64,000 nt of DNA from Pelosinus sp. IPA-1 (GCF_030269905.1 NZ_BSVC01000005.1:372001-436000), one strand, 5' to 3'; positions 25,269-34,480 are shown, numbered from the stretch's first letter. Numbers and translations: made by a program. The notes: generated from the sequence alone by a model not told the origin.

Positions 25269-26492
25269 TTATTCACCCAATATTCTTTGAATATGGGGGA
25301 ATGGTTCTAATGCCTGTTTCAAAACTCCATGAATATGAGCGATTAATATTCCATAGTTAACAACCGGTACTTCTTTATCAGATACTTCTGCGAGACGATG
25401 TAACATATCCCGGCGATTTAACATGCACGCTCCACAATGGATAATCAAACTATATTTACTCAAATCCTCGGGGAAATGACTGCCTGCAACCCATTCAAAC
25501 TCTAATTTACCTCCCACTTTTTCCTGCAGCCACCTAGGTATTTTAACTGTTCCAATATCATCTTTCTGGCGGTGGTGTGTACAAGCTTCGGCAATTAGTA
25601 CTTTATCTCCTGGTTTTAAACGGTCAATACTCTTGACTCCAGATACTAAAACTTCCAAATCTCCTTTATGTCTAGCAAATAAGATAGAAAAGGATGTCAG
25701 CATAACTTCTGGAGGGGTATCGGCTGCAACACTTGCAAAAGCCTGTGAATCTGTGACTACTAGTTGAGGTGGCTGCCGCAAGTTTGCAAAGGCCTGTTTT
25801 AATTCAGTTTCTTTCACAACGATCGTCAAACCATCATGATCAAGAATATCTCTTATCGTTTGTACTTGTGGTAAAATCAACCTTCCTTTTGGAGCAGCTG
25901 AATCAATTGGGGTAACCAAAATAACTGTATCACCTTTTTTAATTAAATCACCAATCACGGGGGGCCCTTGCCAATCGCTCGGTGCATAGGTAACGATAAG
26001 TTGTTTAAGCGCCTCGATCCCCTTCTTGTTTTTTACACTAATCGGTAGAAGGGGTATATTGAAATCTTCACTCCAGCTTTTTATCTTTTCTTGGGATAAC
26101 TCCATGATATCGCTTTTATTAATCGCTCCAATAATAGGAATCCTTTTTACTTTAATACCTTCAATTAATGCCTTTTCATACTGAGTAACTCCTGTCTCAG
26201 CTTCCAAAACGATGATTACCAAATCAGCTTTGTTCAGAACTTGCATTGTACGTTCAACACGAAGTGTGCCGAGATGGCCCGCATCATCAACACCAGCCGT
26301 ATCGATTATCATAACAGGACCAATCGGTAAAATTTCCATCGCTTTATATACTGGATCCGTTGTCGTTCCTGGAATATCAGAAACTAAGGCTACCTTTTGA
26401 TTCGTTAGAGCATTGATTAAACTAGATTTCCCTGCATTACGACGTCCTAGAATTGCAATATGTAAACGGGATGCTTTTGGCGTTTCTTCCAT
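25269..26492 (-). CDS. hydF: [FeFe]-hydrogenase maturation GTPase HydF
   Basis: A 407-aa HydF. The N-terminal GTPase has G1 GRRNAGKSSL (about 16-25), G2/G3 PGTTTDP and DTAGVDD, and G4 NKSD. The middle is the dimerisation domain and the C-terminus holds the cluster ligands: CTHH (about residue 302) and HCGAC (about 353). It is the scaffold on which HydE and HydG assemble the 2Fe subcluster before transfer to the hydrogenase, so the host should make [FeFe]-hydrogenase. hydE, hydG and the hydrogenase are not in the window. ATG at 26492 with GGAG upstream. Confidence 0.93.
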   Translation of the reverse strand: MEETPKASRLHIAILGRRNAGKSSLINALTNQKVALVSDIPGTTTDPVYKAMEILPIGPVMIIDTAGVDDAGHLGTLRVERTMQVLNKADLVIIVLEAETGVTQYEKALIEGIKVKRIPIIGAINKSDIMELSQEKIKSWSEDFNIPLLPISVKNKKGIEALKQLIVTYAPSDWQGPPVIGDLIKKGDTVILVTPIDSAAPKGRLILPQVQTIRDILDHDGLTIVVKETELKQAFANLRQPPQLVVTDSQAFASVAADTPPEVMLTSFSILFARHKGDLEVLVSGVKSIDRLKPGDKVLIAEACTHHRQKDDIGTVKIPRWLQEKVGGKLEFEWVAGSHFPEDLSKYSLIIHCGACMLNRRDMLHRLAEVSDKEVPVVNYGILIAHIHGVLKQALEPFPHIQRILGE

Positions 26493-26662
26493 ACTTATTC
26501 TCCTTCTTCAAGTTAATAATGAGGTAATACTAAATTTGATACCTATCTATTGCAAATAGGAAATTACAAGGCAATAAATAAAGGAACTCTTGCAAATGAA
26601 TTAGCACATCTCCTATTTACAATCTGACATATCATCCCAAAAGCTTACAATGTAACTTTACA

Positions 26663-26708
26663 AAAAGTGTCAAATTATGTTTCACGTGAAACATAATTTG
26701 ACACTTTT
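26663..26708 (-). terminator. 46-bp palindromic terminator of parB containing a parS site
   Basis: A perfect palindrome of 23-nt arms just past the parB stop, with AAAA/TTTT ends. The parS site occupies its centre (26678-26693). Confidence 0.75.
26678..26693. promoter_or_regulatory. parS centromere site 1
   Basis: TGTTTCACGTGAAACA matches the consensus TGTTNCACGTGAAACA exactly. ParB loads here and spreads to organise the origin region. Confidence 0.93.
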
Positions 26709-26713
26709 ACTTT

Positions 26714-27625
26714 TTATACAGCAAATGTGCCGCGAGGCTTATTTGATACAGGGGTTTCATCCCCACTTAATGTTTCGATAATTCGATCTAAGTCTTCAGT
26801 AGAATAAAATTCAATCTCAATTTTACTTTTCAACTTACCTGGCTTAATTTTTACTTTTGTACCTAAGATCATTTTTAGCCGATCTTCTGCTTCTGATACA
26901 AAAAAATCTTTATCTTCCACTGTTTTTGTTTGCTGTTTAGCTTGCTTAGGTTTTTCTGTCAAACGTTTTACTAGTTCTTCTGCATCGCGAGCTGATAAAT
27001 CATCATCAATGATGATTTCAGCTGCTTCCAATTGTAAGTCTAATGTTTCTAAACCTAATAAAGGTCTCGCTTGTCCCATAGATAATGTTCCACGTGAAAC
27101 ATAATCTTGAACTATTGGGTGTAAATTTAATAATCGCACCATATTAGCAATTACAGAACGACTACGTCCAATTCTCCTCGCAACTTCCTCTTGTGTTAAA
27201 TTAAAATCATCCATTAAACGGCGGTAGGCTAACGCTTCTTCTATCGCATTTAAATCTTCCCTTTGTATATTTTCAATTAAGGCAATCTCAGTCATTTCAC
27301 CATCAGTATATTCTTTTATAATAGCAGGGACTTCCTGCAGACCTGCTTGTTGAGATGCCCGCCAACGTCTTTCTCCAGCCACTAATTCATAAGAATTATT
27401 ACTTTTTCGTACTACAATGGGCTGTAATACTCCATATTGCTTTATAGAAGACACAAGCTCAGCGAGTGCCTCCTCGTCAAATACCCTGCGGGGTTGAAAC
27501 TTATTAGGAATAATCTGATTGATAGAAATATTACTGACAAGAGGCTTTTCCTCTACAGAATTAGAGCCAGAAAATAGCGCATCGAGACCACGCCCTAATC
27601 CTCTCTGTGAGTTATTACTCATCAT
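26714..27625 (-). CDS. parB: Chromosome partitioning protein ParB (Spo0J)
   Basis: A 303-aa ParB CTPase/DNA-binding protein: N-terminal RGLGRGLDALF (ParA-interacting) tail; CTP-binding domain with NKFQPRRVFDEEAL and the GERRWRA box; helix-turn-helix around TQEEVARRIGRSRSVIANMVRLL for parS; C-terminal dimerisation domain. It clamps onto DNA at parS and works with the adjacent ParA for origin segregation and, in spore formers, chromosome capture. The start is the ATG at 27625, six bases after AGAGG; the preceding TTG is too close. It overlaps parA by 11 nt. Its coding sequence carries a parS site. Confidence 0.95.
   Translation of the reverse strand: MMSNNSQRGLGRGLDALFSGSNSVEEKPLVSNISINQIIPNKFQPRRVFDEEALAELVSSIKQYGVLQPIVVRKSNNSYELVAGERRWRASQQAGLQEVPAIIKEYTDGEMTEIALIENIQREDLNAIEEALAYRRLMDDFNLTQEEVARRIGRSRSVIANMVRLLNLHPIVQDYVSRGTLSMGQARPLLGLETLDLQLEAAEIIIDDDLSARDAEELVKRLTEKPKQAKQQTKTVEDKDFFVSEAEDRLKMILGTKVKIKPGKLKSKIEIEFYSTEDLDRIIETLSGDETPVSNKPRGTFAV
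27087..27102. promoter_or_regulatory. parS centromere site 2, inside parB
   Basis: TGTTCCACGTGAAACA, an exact match to TGTTNCACGTGAAACA, within the parB coding region. Confidence 0.93.
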
Positions 27626-28376
27626 CAATCACCTCTTTCGCCAAATCAGTGTATACTTCAGCACCTTTAGATTTAGGATCATATCGAGTTATCGGTTGTC
27701 CATGACTTGGAGCCTCACTAAGGCGAACATTACGAGGAATAATTGTTTGATATACCTTGTGACGAAAATGACTTTTAACTTCATCTACAACTTGAATGGA
27801 TAAATTCGTCCGAGCATCAAACATGGTCAGAACTACACCTTCTAAGGATAATGCAGGATTCAAGTTTTTCTGTACTAACGTTATGGTGTTCATTAATTGG
27901 GATAATCCTTCTAGTGCATAAAATTCACACTGAATTGGTACTAATACTGAATTAGCCGCTGTTAAAGAGTTTATTGTTAATAATCCAAGGGATGGTGGAC
28001 AATCGATAATAATATAATCATAATTATATTTGATTTTATCCAATACCCTTTTTAGTTTTGTTTCTCGTGACATAATGGAAACTAATTCTATTTCCGCCCC
28101 TGCCAATTGAATTGTAGCGGGTAATAATTTTAGATTTTCAATTTTTGTTTGTAAAATAACGCCTTCTATTGGAGTATCATTTACTAAGACATCATAAATA
28201 GATTGTTTAATTTTTGTTTTATCAAAACCAAAGCCGCTAGTAGAATTTCCTTGTGGATCAAGATCAACTAATAGAACTTTTTTACCTAAGTCTGCTAAAC
28301 ATGCACTCAAATTTACAGAAGTTGTTGTTTTCCCAACGCCTCCTTTTTGGTTGGCAATTGCAATTACCTTTACCAA
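27615..28376 (-). CDS. parA: Chromosome partitioning ATPase ParA (Soj)
   Basis: A 253-aa deviant-Walker ParA/Soj ATPase. Visible motifs: KGGVGKTTTSVNL (deviant Walker A with signature lysine), LLVDLDPQGNS, and DYIIIDCPPSLG. It forms ATP-dependent dimers on the nucleoid, is stimulated by ParB and in Bacillus-type cells also regulates DnaA. The start is uncertain: a TTG at 28376 lies six bases after GGGGTG and gives MVKVIAIANQKGG, as in other Soj proteins; a GTG at 28385 adds three codons. Confidence 0.95.
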   Translation of the reverse strand: MVKVIAIANQKGGVGKTTTSVNLSACLADLGKKVLLVDLDPQGNSTSGFGFDKTKIKQSIYDVLVNDTPIEGVILQTKIENLKLLPATIQLAGAEIELVSIMSRETKLKRVLDKIKYNYDYIIIDCPPSLGLLTINSLTAANSVLVPIQCEFYALEGLSQLMNTITLVQKNLNPALSLEGVVLTMFDARTNLSIQVVDEVKSHFRHKVYQTIIPRNVRLSEAPSHGQPITRYDPKSKGAEVYTDLAKEVIDDE

Positions 28377-28650
28377 ATAGTTCACCCCATATTCTCATTT
28401 ATATTTTAAGAAAGACTACGAAACGGCACTTTCGCTGCTAATTTCTATAATGCTAATTCATTCCACATTCTTAAGAACATTTCCTGCAAAAAAACCGTCA
28501 TCTTAAGCAAAAGCACTATTATTTAAGTAACTTATAATAAAATAGTAAAGTAAAATGGCTAATCCACAATCTTCTTCGTTAAAATAGGTATTTTATACCT
28601 TTAGTGTATAAATGATACGCTATAAATATCAATATGATAAATTAAAAATA

Positions 28651-28679
28651 TTGACAAGCCTTTGTTTTTAATTTATCAT
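28651..28679 (+). promoter_or_regulatory. sigma-A promoter of the met operon
   Basis: TTGACA (28651-28656), 17-nt spacer and TATCAT (28674-28679), ending about 22 nt before the SAM-I aptamer. The stretch 28386-28650 shows no recognisable feature. Confidence 0.75.
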
Positions 28680-28701
28680 AATATCCAATTTAATAAATAC
28701 T

Positions 28702-28801
28702 CTTATCTAGAGTGGTCGAGGGACTGGCCCTATGACACCCAGCAACCGGCAGTAATGCAAATGGTGCTAAATCCAGCAGAATTCAATTCTGAAAGATAAG
28801 A
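28702..28801 (+). promoter_or_regulatory. SAM-I (S-box) riboswitch
   Basis: Canonical S-box core: CTTATC...AGAGTGG, GAGGGACTGGCCCTATGA, CACCCAGCAACCGGC, GGTGCTAAATCC and the closing GATAAG that pairs with CTTATC in P1. It senses S-adenosylmethionine and switches the downstream terminator. Confidence 0.96.
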
Positions 28802-28815
28802 GGAAAGAACGGATT

Positions 28816-28860
28816 AAAAAAACAGCCTCTTTCCTCAACAAGGAAAAGGGCTGTTTTTTT
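28816..28860 (+). terminator. Riboswitch-controlled terminator before metF
   Basis: AAAACAGCC...TTTCCT paired with AGGAAA...GGCTGTT, followed by eight T. It lies 15 nt after the SAM-I aptamer and about 112 nt before metF, the usual arrangement for SAM-triggered attenuation. Confidence 0.93.
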
Positions 28861-28972
28861 ATCCTATTATAATATATAAACCTAAGAACAGTTCTTGTTT
28901 TTGTTATGATGAAGCCAAAATTTTAGATAAGCCTGTTGCTTTTCAATAACTTATAATAATGTGAGGTTAATT

Positions 28973-29839
28973 ATGAAACTATGTGATCTATTTAATCGAG
29001 AAAAAACCCTTGTCTCTTTTGAAATATTTCCACCAAAACAAACGGTTACTTTAGAATCGATTTTTAAAACTACCGAAGGATTACAAACATTAAACCCAGA
29101 CTTCATAAGTATTACCTATGGTGCTGGCGGTAGCGCCTCGGATCGCACTCTTGAAACTGCAGATAAAGTCAAAAATACCTATCATGTAGAAGCTCTAGCT
29201 CATTTAACTTGTATCAATTCGCAAAAAGATGATATTGATACAGTGCTTAACCAATTGCAAGCCCATAATATTCAAAACATATTAGCTATGCGCGGCGATT
29301 ATCCCCTGGACAAAGGGTCCCTAAAGAATATGACAACAACCTTTCCTTACGCAAAAAATCTAATTGCCCACATAAAATCCCAACATGATTTTTGTATTGC
29401 AGCTGCTGCTTATCCAGAAGGTCATTTAGAATGTCCTAACCTTGCGGAAGACACGGTTCATCTGAAAGAAAAAGTAGATAGTGGTACCGATTTTCTCATT
29501 ACTCAAATATTTTTTGATAATGCTGTCCTTTATAACTTTCTAGATCGAATCAGACAAGCCAATATTACCGTCCCCGTTTGCGCGGGGATTATGCCCCTAC
29601 TAAATAGTAGGCAAGTGGCTAGAATTCATGGTCTATGCGGAGCATCCATTCCAAAACCTTTGCAAAGCATTATTGAAAAGTATGAAAACTCGCCAAATGA
29701 TTTTGAAAAAGCTGGAATAGAATATGCTTGTAATCAAATTACCGATTTAATTGCCCATAAAGTAGATGGCATACATCTATATACTATGAACAAACTAGAA
29801 CAGTCTAAAACTATCATTCAAGAAACAGGGCTACGCTAA
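28973..29839 (+). CDS. metF: 5,10-methylenetetrahydrofolate reductase
   Basis: A 288-aa MetF TIM-barrel flavoprotein that reduces methylene-THF to methyl-THF for methionine synthesis. Motifs: SFEIFPPK near the N-terminus, SITYGAGGS, HLTCIN, NILAMRGD, AAYPEGH and ITQIFFDN. The ATG at 28973 is six bases after GTGAGG; an upstream in-frame GTG lies within that ribosome site. First gene of a three-gene methionine operon behind the SAM-I riboswitch. No MetV-type zinc/Fe-S partner gene is adjacent. Confidence 0.95.
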   Translation: MKLCDLFNREKTLVSFEIFPPKQTVTLESIFKTTEGLQTLNPDFISITYGAGGSASDRTLETADKVKNTYHVEALAHLTCINSQKDDIDTVLNQLQAHNIQNILAMRGDYPLDKGSLKNMTTTFPYAKNLIAHIKSQHDFCIAAAAYPEGHLECPNLAEDTVHLKEKVDSGTDFLITQIFFDNAVLYNFLDRIRQANITVPVCAGIMPLLNSRQVARIHGLCGASIPKPLQSIIEKYENSPNDFEKAGIEYACNQITDLIAHKVDGIHLYTMNKLEQSKTIIQETGLR

Positions 29840-29866
29840 CTAGCAGACTACCTAAGGAGGAGTGTT

Positions 29867-30547
29867 ATGCCAATCTACAATCCAGCATTGAAAAATCTAG
29901 ATATGAAAGAAATCAAGCGCTATTCTGGACTAACCAAGGCTTCCGAGTTTCCGCCCCATTTACTAGAACAAGCTTGTACTGAGGCACAAATAATATCACA
30001 GCCTAAAGTAGTATGGCAAATTTACGATTATAATCCAAACACTGCTACTATAATGAGTCCAGAGCCGCTAACCCTGTCATCAATAAAAATAATTGAACAC
30101 TTGAAAAATTGCCTACAAGTAATCGTAATTGCTGTTACAATAGGATCTAGATTAGAGGAAATGGTAAGTGAATACTTTACAAAAGACGAGTATACCCTAG
30201 GATTATTACTAGATGCAGCTGGTACAACAGCTGTTGAAGTGGCGGCGGACCAAGCATGTGACTTACTTAGACAACAAGCAAATCAAAAGGGTTATTCGAC
30301 CCTCTTCCGCTTCAGTCCTGGTTACGGTCAATGGGATATTACCGTACAACCCCAAATTCTATCTTTGGCTCATGCCTATGAAATCAATGTAACCGCGACA
30401 CCCTCTTGCATGTTATTACCACGAAAATCCATTACTGCTATAATCGGACTCACCCCTAATATTTGTCAGAGTGCCCCTACTTCGCCTGCCAAAAAGGCTA
30501 ACTGTCAACAATGTCAACAAGTAAACTGCTTAGCGAGAAAGGATTGA
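29867..30547 (+). CDS. Stand-alone methionine synthase activation-domain protein
   Basis: A 226-aa protein resembling the C-terminal reactivation domain of cobalamin-dependent MetH. The SAM-binding RFSPGYGQWD motif and the ATPSCMLLPRKSITAIIGL segment are visible. A cysteine-rich tail (CQQCQQVNC) follows, as in several anaerobe versions. It should help reductive methylation of inactive cob(II)alamin on the MetH encoded 8 nt downstream, which lacks this domain. ATG at 29867 with AAGGAGG. Confidence 0.88.
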   Translation: MPIYNPALKNLDMKEIKRYSGLTKASEFPPHLLEQACTEAQIISQPKVVWQIYDYNPNTATIMSPEPLTLSSIKIIEHLKNCLQVIVIAVTIGSRLEEMVSEYFTKDEYTLGLLLDAAGTTAVEVAADQACDLLRQQANQKGYSTLFRFSPGYGQWDITVQPQILSLAHAYEINVTATPSCMLLPRKSITAIIGLTPNICQSAPTSPAKKANCQQCQQVNCLARKD

Positions 30548-30554
30548 ACTATTT

Positions 30555-32936
30555 ATGATTTATATTTTTGATGGTGCCATGGGAACTATGTTACAGAATG
30601 CTGGATTACCAGCAGGTTCTTGCCCGGAGTTATGGAATATAGAGCAGTCTGCTGTTATTACTAGCATACATAAAAGTTATATTGATAATGGTGCAGACAT
30701 TATTGAAACAAATACCTTCGGTGCAAATCGGATAAAATTAACACATTATGGCTTACAAGATAAAGTACAAGCACTAAATACCGCGGCTGTAAAAGCGGCA
30801 CGGGCCGCTTGCAGGCCAACAACCAAGATAGCAGGTTCTGTAGGACCTACCGGAAAATTAATTTCCCCGCTAGGAGATTTAACCTTTGACTCCGCTTATG
30901 ACGTTTTTTATGAACAAATTTGTGCATTAGATCAAGCTGGCGTAGATATGATTTTGATTGAAACTATCATTGATATCCAAGAAATGCGCGCAGCCCTATT
31001 AGCTGCCAAAGCAGCTTCTACTAAACCAATTATTTGTCAGATGTCTTACGGTGCAGATGGACGCACTGTAACAGGTACAGATCCAGTTACAGCTGCTATC
31101 ATATTAGAAGCTATGGGTGCAGATGTGATTGGTGCCAATTGTTCCTTAGGACCAGCTCAACTATTACCGATTGTTGAACAATTGGCTCAAACCACCAGTT
31201 GTCCTATTAGTATTCAATCGAATGCTGGTATGCCTAGTCTTATAAACAAACAAACCGTTTTCCCTATGGGGCCAGAAGAAATGGGCCAATGGGCACAAAA
31301 ATTAGTTGCCGCAGGCGCTCAGTATATTGGAGGTTGCTGCGGCACTACTCCTAAGCATATTAAAGCAATTCACGAAGCAGTCAGTCACCTCTCGGTAACA
31401 ACCTTGTCTACTAAGCAACAACTTAATAAAACAACAGCTTTAACCAGCCGCAGTAAAACAATTTATCTTGGTGCTAACCATCCCACAGTTATTATCGGGG
31501 AACGTATTAATCCTACAGGCCGCAAACAACTAGCTGCTGATATTGCCTCAGGTCAATTTATCTCTGTTAAAAAAGAAGCCTTAGCCCAAATTCGTGCTGG
31601 AGCGCATATTCTTGATGTTAATATGGGGGTTCCTGGTATTAACCAAGCGGAAGCTATGGAATACGTAGTTCAAGAGTTATCCATGCTTGTAGATGCTCCC
31701 CTAGTCATTGATACCACCGATTCTAAGGCTTTAGAAGCTGGCCTTAAGGCTTACCCTGGCAGAGCACTTATAAACTCTATCAGCGCAGAACCTGAGCGTT
31801 TGGAAACATTCCTACCTTTAGCCAAGAAATATGGCGCTGCCGTCTTATGTTTACCAATTAGTCCCAAGGGTGTGCCTAAAACAGCCCAAGAGCGTCTACA
31901 GGTTACAAAACAAATTATTCATGCTGCTTTTGCTGCAGGTCTCAGACCATGTGATTTCGTTTTAGATGCCTTAATTCTGACAGCAGCTGCGGATGCCCAT
32001 GCCGGCATGGAAGCATTGACAGCATTAAAACTTTACCGAGAGCATTTAGGTTACCCAACGACGATGGGACTTAGTAATATATCTTTTGGTCTTCCTCGTA
32101 GAGACGCCATTAATGCAACCTTCTGCGCCATGGCTCTAGATGCAGGCCTAGATGCTCCTATACTAAATCCTTATGACCCGCTTATGCAGCATACTTTAGC
32201 AGCCTCTTCCTTACTTCTCGGTCATGACGCCAATGGAAGATCTTACAGTATGCAGTATGCACCCAATAAGCAGACAGAGGAAGAAGAAAGTCGAAATGTA
32301 CCGAAAAATATCATTGATCAAATTCGTCAGGCTATAACCTCAGGAGAAAAAGAGGCTGTTGTTCCTTTAGTACAGCAAGCACTGGATGAAGGAATCAATT
32401 CTGTTGCAATTAGCGAACAAGCCTTAACAGCTGCCATGAATGAAGTTGGTACTGATTTTGGCAGTGGACGATGTTTCTTACCACAAGTATTACTTGCCGC
32501 AGAAACTATGCGTGCTGCTTTTCTTACGATAAAGAAAGTTTTACCTGCTCATGAGTCGAAAAGCCTTGGTATTGTTGTTTTGGCTACCGTAAAAGGCGAT
32601 ATTCATGATCTAGGAAAAAACATAGTCGCTGCCCTCCTAGAAAACAATGGCTTTACTGTAATTGATTTGGGTAAAGATGTTACACCAGAAGCAATTGTAG
32701 AAGGTGCTTTAAAATACAAGGCTGATATCGTAGGCCTCTGTGCCCTAATGACAACTACAATGCCTCAAATTGACCTTACAATTGCTGCGCTAAAAGCTGG
32801 AAATGCTAGTGCCAAAACAATTGTAGGCGGTGCAGTACTAACCCAGGAGTATGCAATACAAGCAGAAGCTGACGCCTATGCGGAAAATGGTGTCGAAGCT
32901 GTCACAATTGCCAAAAAACTACTGGCAATTCACTAA
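30555..32936 (+). CDS. metH: Cobalamin-dependent methionine synthase without activation domain
   Basis: A 793-aa MetH covering three of the four classical modules. The homocysteine-binding barrel (about 1-285) has zinc cysteines in GANCSLGP (about 196) and GGCCGTTP (about 261-262). The pterin (methyl-THF) domain (about 310-570) has GERINPTGRK and LDVNMGVPG. The cobalamin cap and Rossmann domains (about 585-793) have DIHDLGKN with the axial histidine near residue 684. The fourth (SAM/activation) module is absent and is supplied by the gene just upstream. ATG at 30555, 8 nt after that gene. Confidence 0.95.
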   Translation: MIYIFDGAMGTMLQNAGLPAGSCPELWNIEQSAVITSIHKSYIDNGADIIETNTFGANRIKLTHYGLQDKVQALNTAAVKAARAACRPTTKIAGSVGPTGKLISPLGDLTFDSAYDVFYEQICALDQAGVDMILIETIIDIQEMRAALLAAKAASTKPIICQMSYGADGRTVTGTDPVTAAIILEAMGADVIGANCSLGPAQLLPIVEQLAQTTSCPISIQSNAGMPSLINKQTVFPMGPEEMGQWAQKLVAAGAQYIGGCCGTTPKHIKAIHEAVSHLSVTTLSTKQQLNKTTALTSRSKTIYLGANHPTVIIGERINPTGRKQLAADIASGQFISVKKEALAQIRAGAHILDVNMGVPGINQAEAMEYVVQELSMLVDAPLVIDTTDSKALEAGLKAYPGRALINSISAEPERLETFLPLAKKYGAAVLCLPISPKGVPKTAQERLQVTKQIIHAAFAAGLRPCDFVLDALILTAAADAHAGMEALTALKLYREHLGYPTTMGLSNISFGLPRRDAINATFCAMALDAGLDAPILNPYDPLMQHTLAASSLLLGHDANGRSYSMQYAPNKQTEEEESRNVPKNIIDQIRQAITSGEKEAVVPLVQQALDEGINSVAISEQALTAAMNEVGTDFGSGRCFLPQVLLAAETMRAAFLTIKKVLPAHESKSLGIVVLATVKGDIHDLGKNIVAALLENNGFTVIDLGKDVTPEAIVEGALKYKADIVGLCALMTTTMPQIDLTIAALKAGNASAKTIVGGAVLTQEYAIQAEADAYAENGVEAVTIAKKLLAIH

Positions 32937-32942
32937 AAAGAT

Positions 32943-32990
32943 AAAGCATCTTACTTTCATTTATATTATGAAAGTAAGATGCTTTTATTT
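32943..32990 (+). terminator. Intrinsic terminator of the met operon
   Basis: Perfect 18-nt arms (AAAGCATCTTACTTTCAT and complement) with a 7-nt loop and following TTATTT, starting 6 nt after the metH stop. Confidence 0.9.
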
Positions 32991-33088
32991 TTTAAAATGC
33001 AGGAATTCTCGCTACCAGTATGGAACTTTTTAAAATAATATGTCGATTTTAAGGAAGTACGGATTGATTAAATAATAGGTGGTAGTTT

Positions 33089-34393
33089 ATGGCAGATGAA
33101 GAAGCGATCGATCAAATAGATATAGAAGAATTACTAGCAAGTGCAGAGAAAGAATTGCACATTTCTGAAGTTGATCTACAGGCAGATAGTATAAATTCCC
33201 CTGAAACAGCCCCCATTAAAGAGGGCCCCTTGCTTACAAATTCGGAATCTACAGTACAATCAGACCAGAGTTTTTCTAATCTTGAATTACTACAAAAGTA
33301 CATTTATCAAATTAAAATCGCTGCAATTTTAATACTTTTTTGTTTCGTAATTATAACTAGTGGTTTTCTAGGATACAGAGCTTCTCATGAAGCTGTAACA
33401 GCAAATACTCCCCTTGATAAAATTGTACAGCTTGGCATTACTTTTGAAGATAAAAATCTGGTCTCTTATGCAGGACGTGGTGATAAAGAAATAGTAACGG
33501 CCTTTCTGGATGCCGGTATGAATATTAATGCAACCCGAAATTCAGATGGATGGACAGCCTTACTATCAGCTTCTTTTTACAAAAAAACAGATTTAGTCCA
33601 CTTATTACTAGAAAGACAGGCTGCTGTCAATATTCAAGATAAACAAGGCAGAACGTCCTTACATTACGCCTCTGCAATGGGCGCTGAAGATATTGTTACT
33701 ATGCTACTAGAAGCTGGGGCAAACCCTAATTTACAAGATAAGCAAGGCCGTACTTCACTTATGGAAGCCTATTCAAAACAGCAGGCAAAAATCGCTGAAA
33801 TCCTTAAAAATGCTGGGGCTGACCCAAGCATCCAGCCCATACCTAAAGTCGAAGAAAAGCCAACACTATCGCCCGTAGCCAAAACTACAGAGAAATCACC
33901 TGCCACCGCATCCATCTCAACAACTCCCGAGGAAATTCGGCTCACCGTTAACAAAGTTGGCCTTATACATATTGGTATGTCATTAGATGATTTACAAAAA
34001 ATTTATCCTAACTATGCCCTGCGGGAAGAGTATTTCGATGGTGAAAAGAAAACTACTGCGATTATAAATTTACCTAACGGTTCTATTCCCTCTCTAAAAC
34101 TAGACCTTACTAATGGCAAAATTAAATTAGTTTCTACAATTAGCACTTATGATCCTCGTTTTGTAACTGACAAAAATATTACAATAAATTCTACTGTTGG
34201 CGACATTCAAAAACAATATTCGAATACGGAAGTTAGAATCATTAATAATTCTTTATTTCTTTTAGTAAAAAGTATGAGAATGTTATTTGAACTGGATACG
34301 AAAAATGCAGCCATTCCGATAAAATGGTTAGAAACGAATAACCCGAATTCGATCTCCCCTGACACAAAGATAACACGAATAATTACCTATTAA
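33089..34393 (+). CDS. Membrane-anchored ankyrin-repeat protein
   Basis: A 434-aa protein that I cannot name. Residues 1-70 are acidic and probably disordered; one membrane helix spans about 76-95. About three to four ankyrin repeats follow over roughly 120-245, two well conserved (LHYASAMGAEDIVTMLLEAGANPN; repeated DKQGRTSL). A Thr/Ser/Pro-rich linker (about 246-290) leads to a C-terminal domain (about 295-434) with a VGLIHIGMSLDDLQKIYP start, which recalls extracytoplasmic beta-rich modules. Topology suggests repeats and C-terminal domain outside the membrane. ATG at 33089 with AGGTGG upstream. It sits alone between the met operon and noc; its stop codon is the first triplet of a family A repeat. 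Confidence 0.75.
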   Translation: MADEEAIDQIDIEELLASAEKELHISEVDLQADSINSPETAPIKEGPLLTNSESTVQSDQSFSNLELLQKYIYQIKIAAILILFCFVIITSGFLGYRASHEAVTANTPLDKIVQLGITFEDKNLVSYAGRGDKEIVTAFLDAGMNINATRNSDGWTALLSASFYKKTDLVHLLLERQAAVNIQDKQGRTSLHYASAMGAEDIVTMLLEAGANPNLQDKQGRTSLMEAYSKQQAKIAEILKNAGADPSIQPIPKVEEKPTLSPVAKTTEKSPATASISTTPEEIRLTVNKVGLIHIGMSLDDLQKIYPNYALREEYFDGEKKTTAIINLPNGSIPSLKLDLTNGKIKLVSTISTYDPRFVTDKNITINSTVGDIQKQYSNTEVRIINNSLFLLVKSMRMLFELDTKNAAIPIKWLETNNPNSISPDTKITRIITY

Positions 34394-34480
34394 GAAAAGA
34401 CTTGGCTTGTGCCAAGTCCTCGGACGCAGGCAGAAGCCTTAGTCGTTCTTACTTGGAATCTATACTTTCTGATTCCGTAA
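34391..34480 (+). repeat. Family A structured 3'-end repeat, copy 2
   Basis: A 90-bp copy whose first three bases (TAA) are the stop codon of the ankyrin gene. It lacks about 10 nt (AAGAAAGTGA) of one arm of the third hairpin but keeps the GGAATC/GATTCC stem. A terminator follows immediately. Confidence 0.9.
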
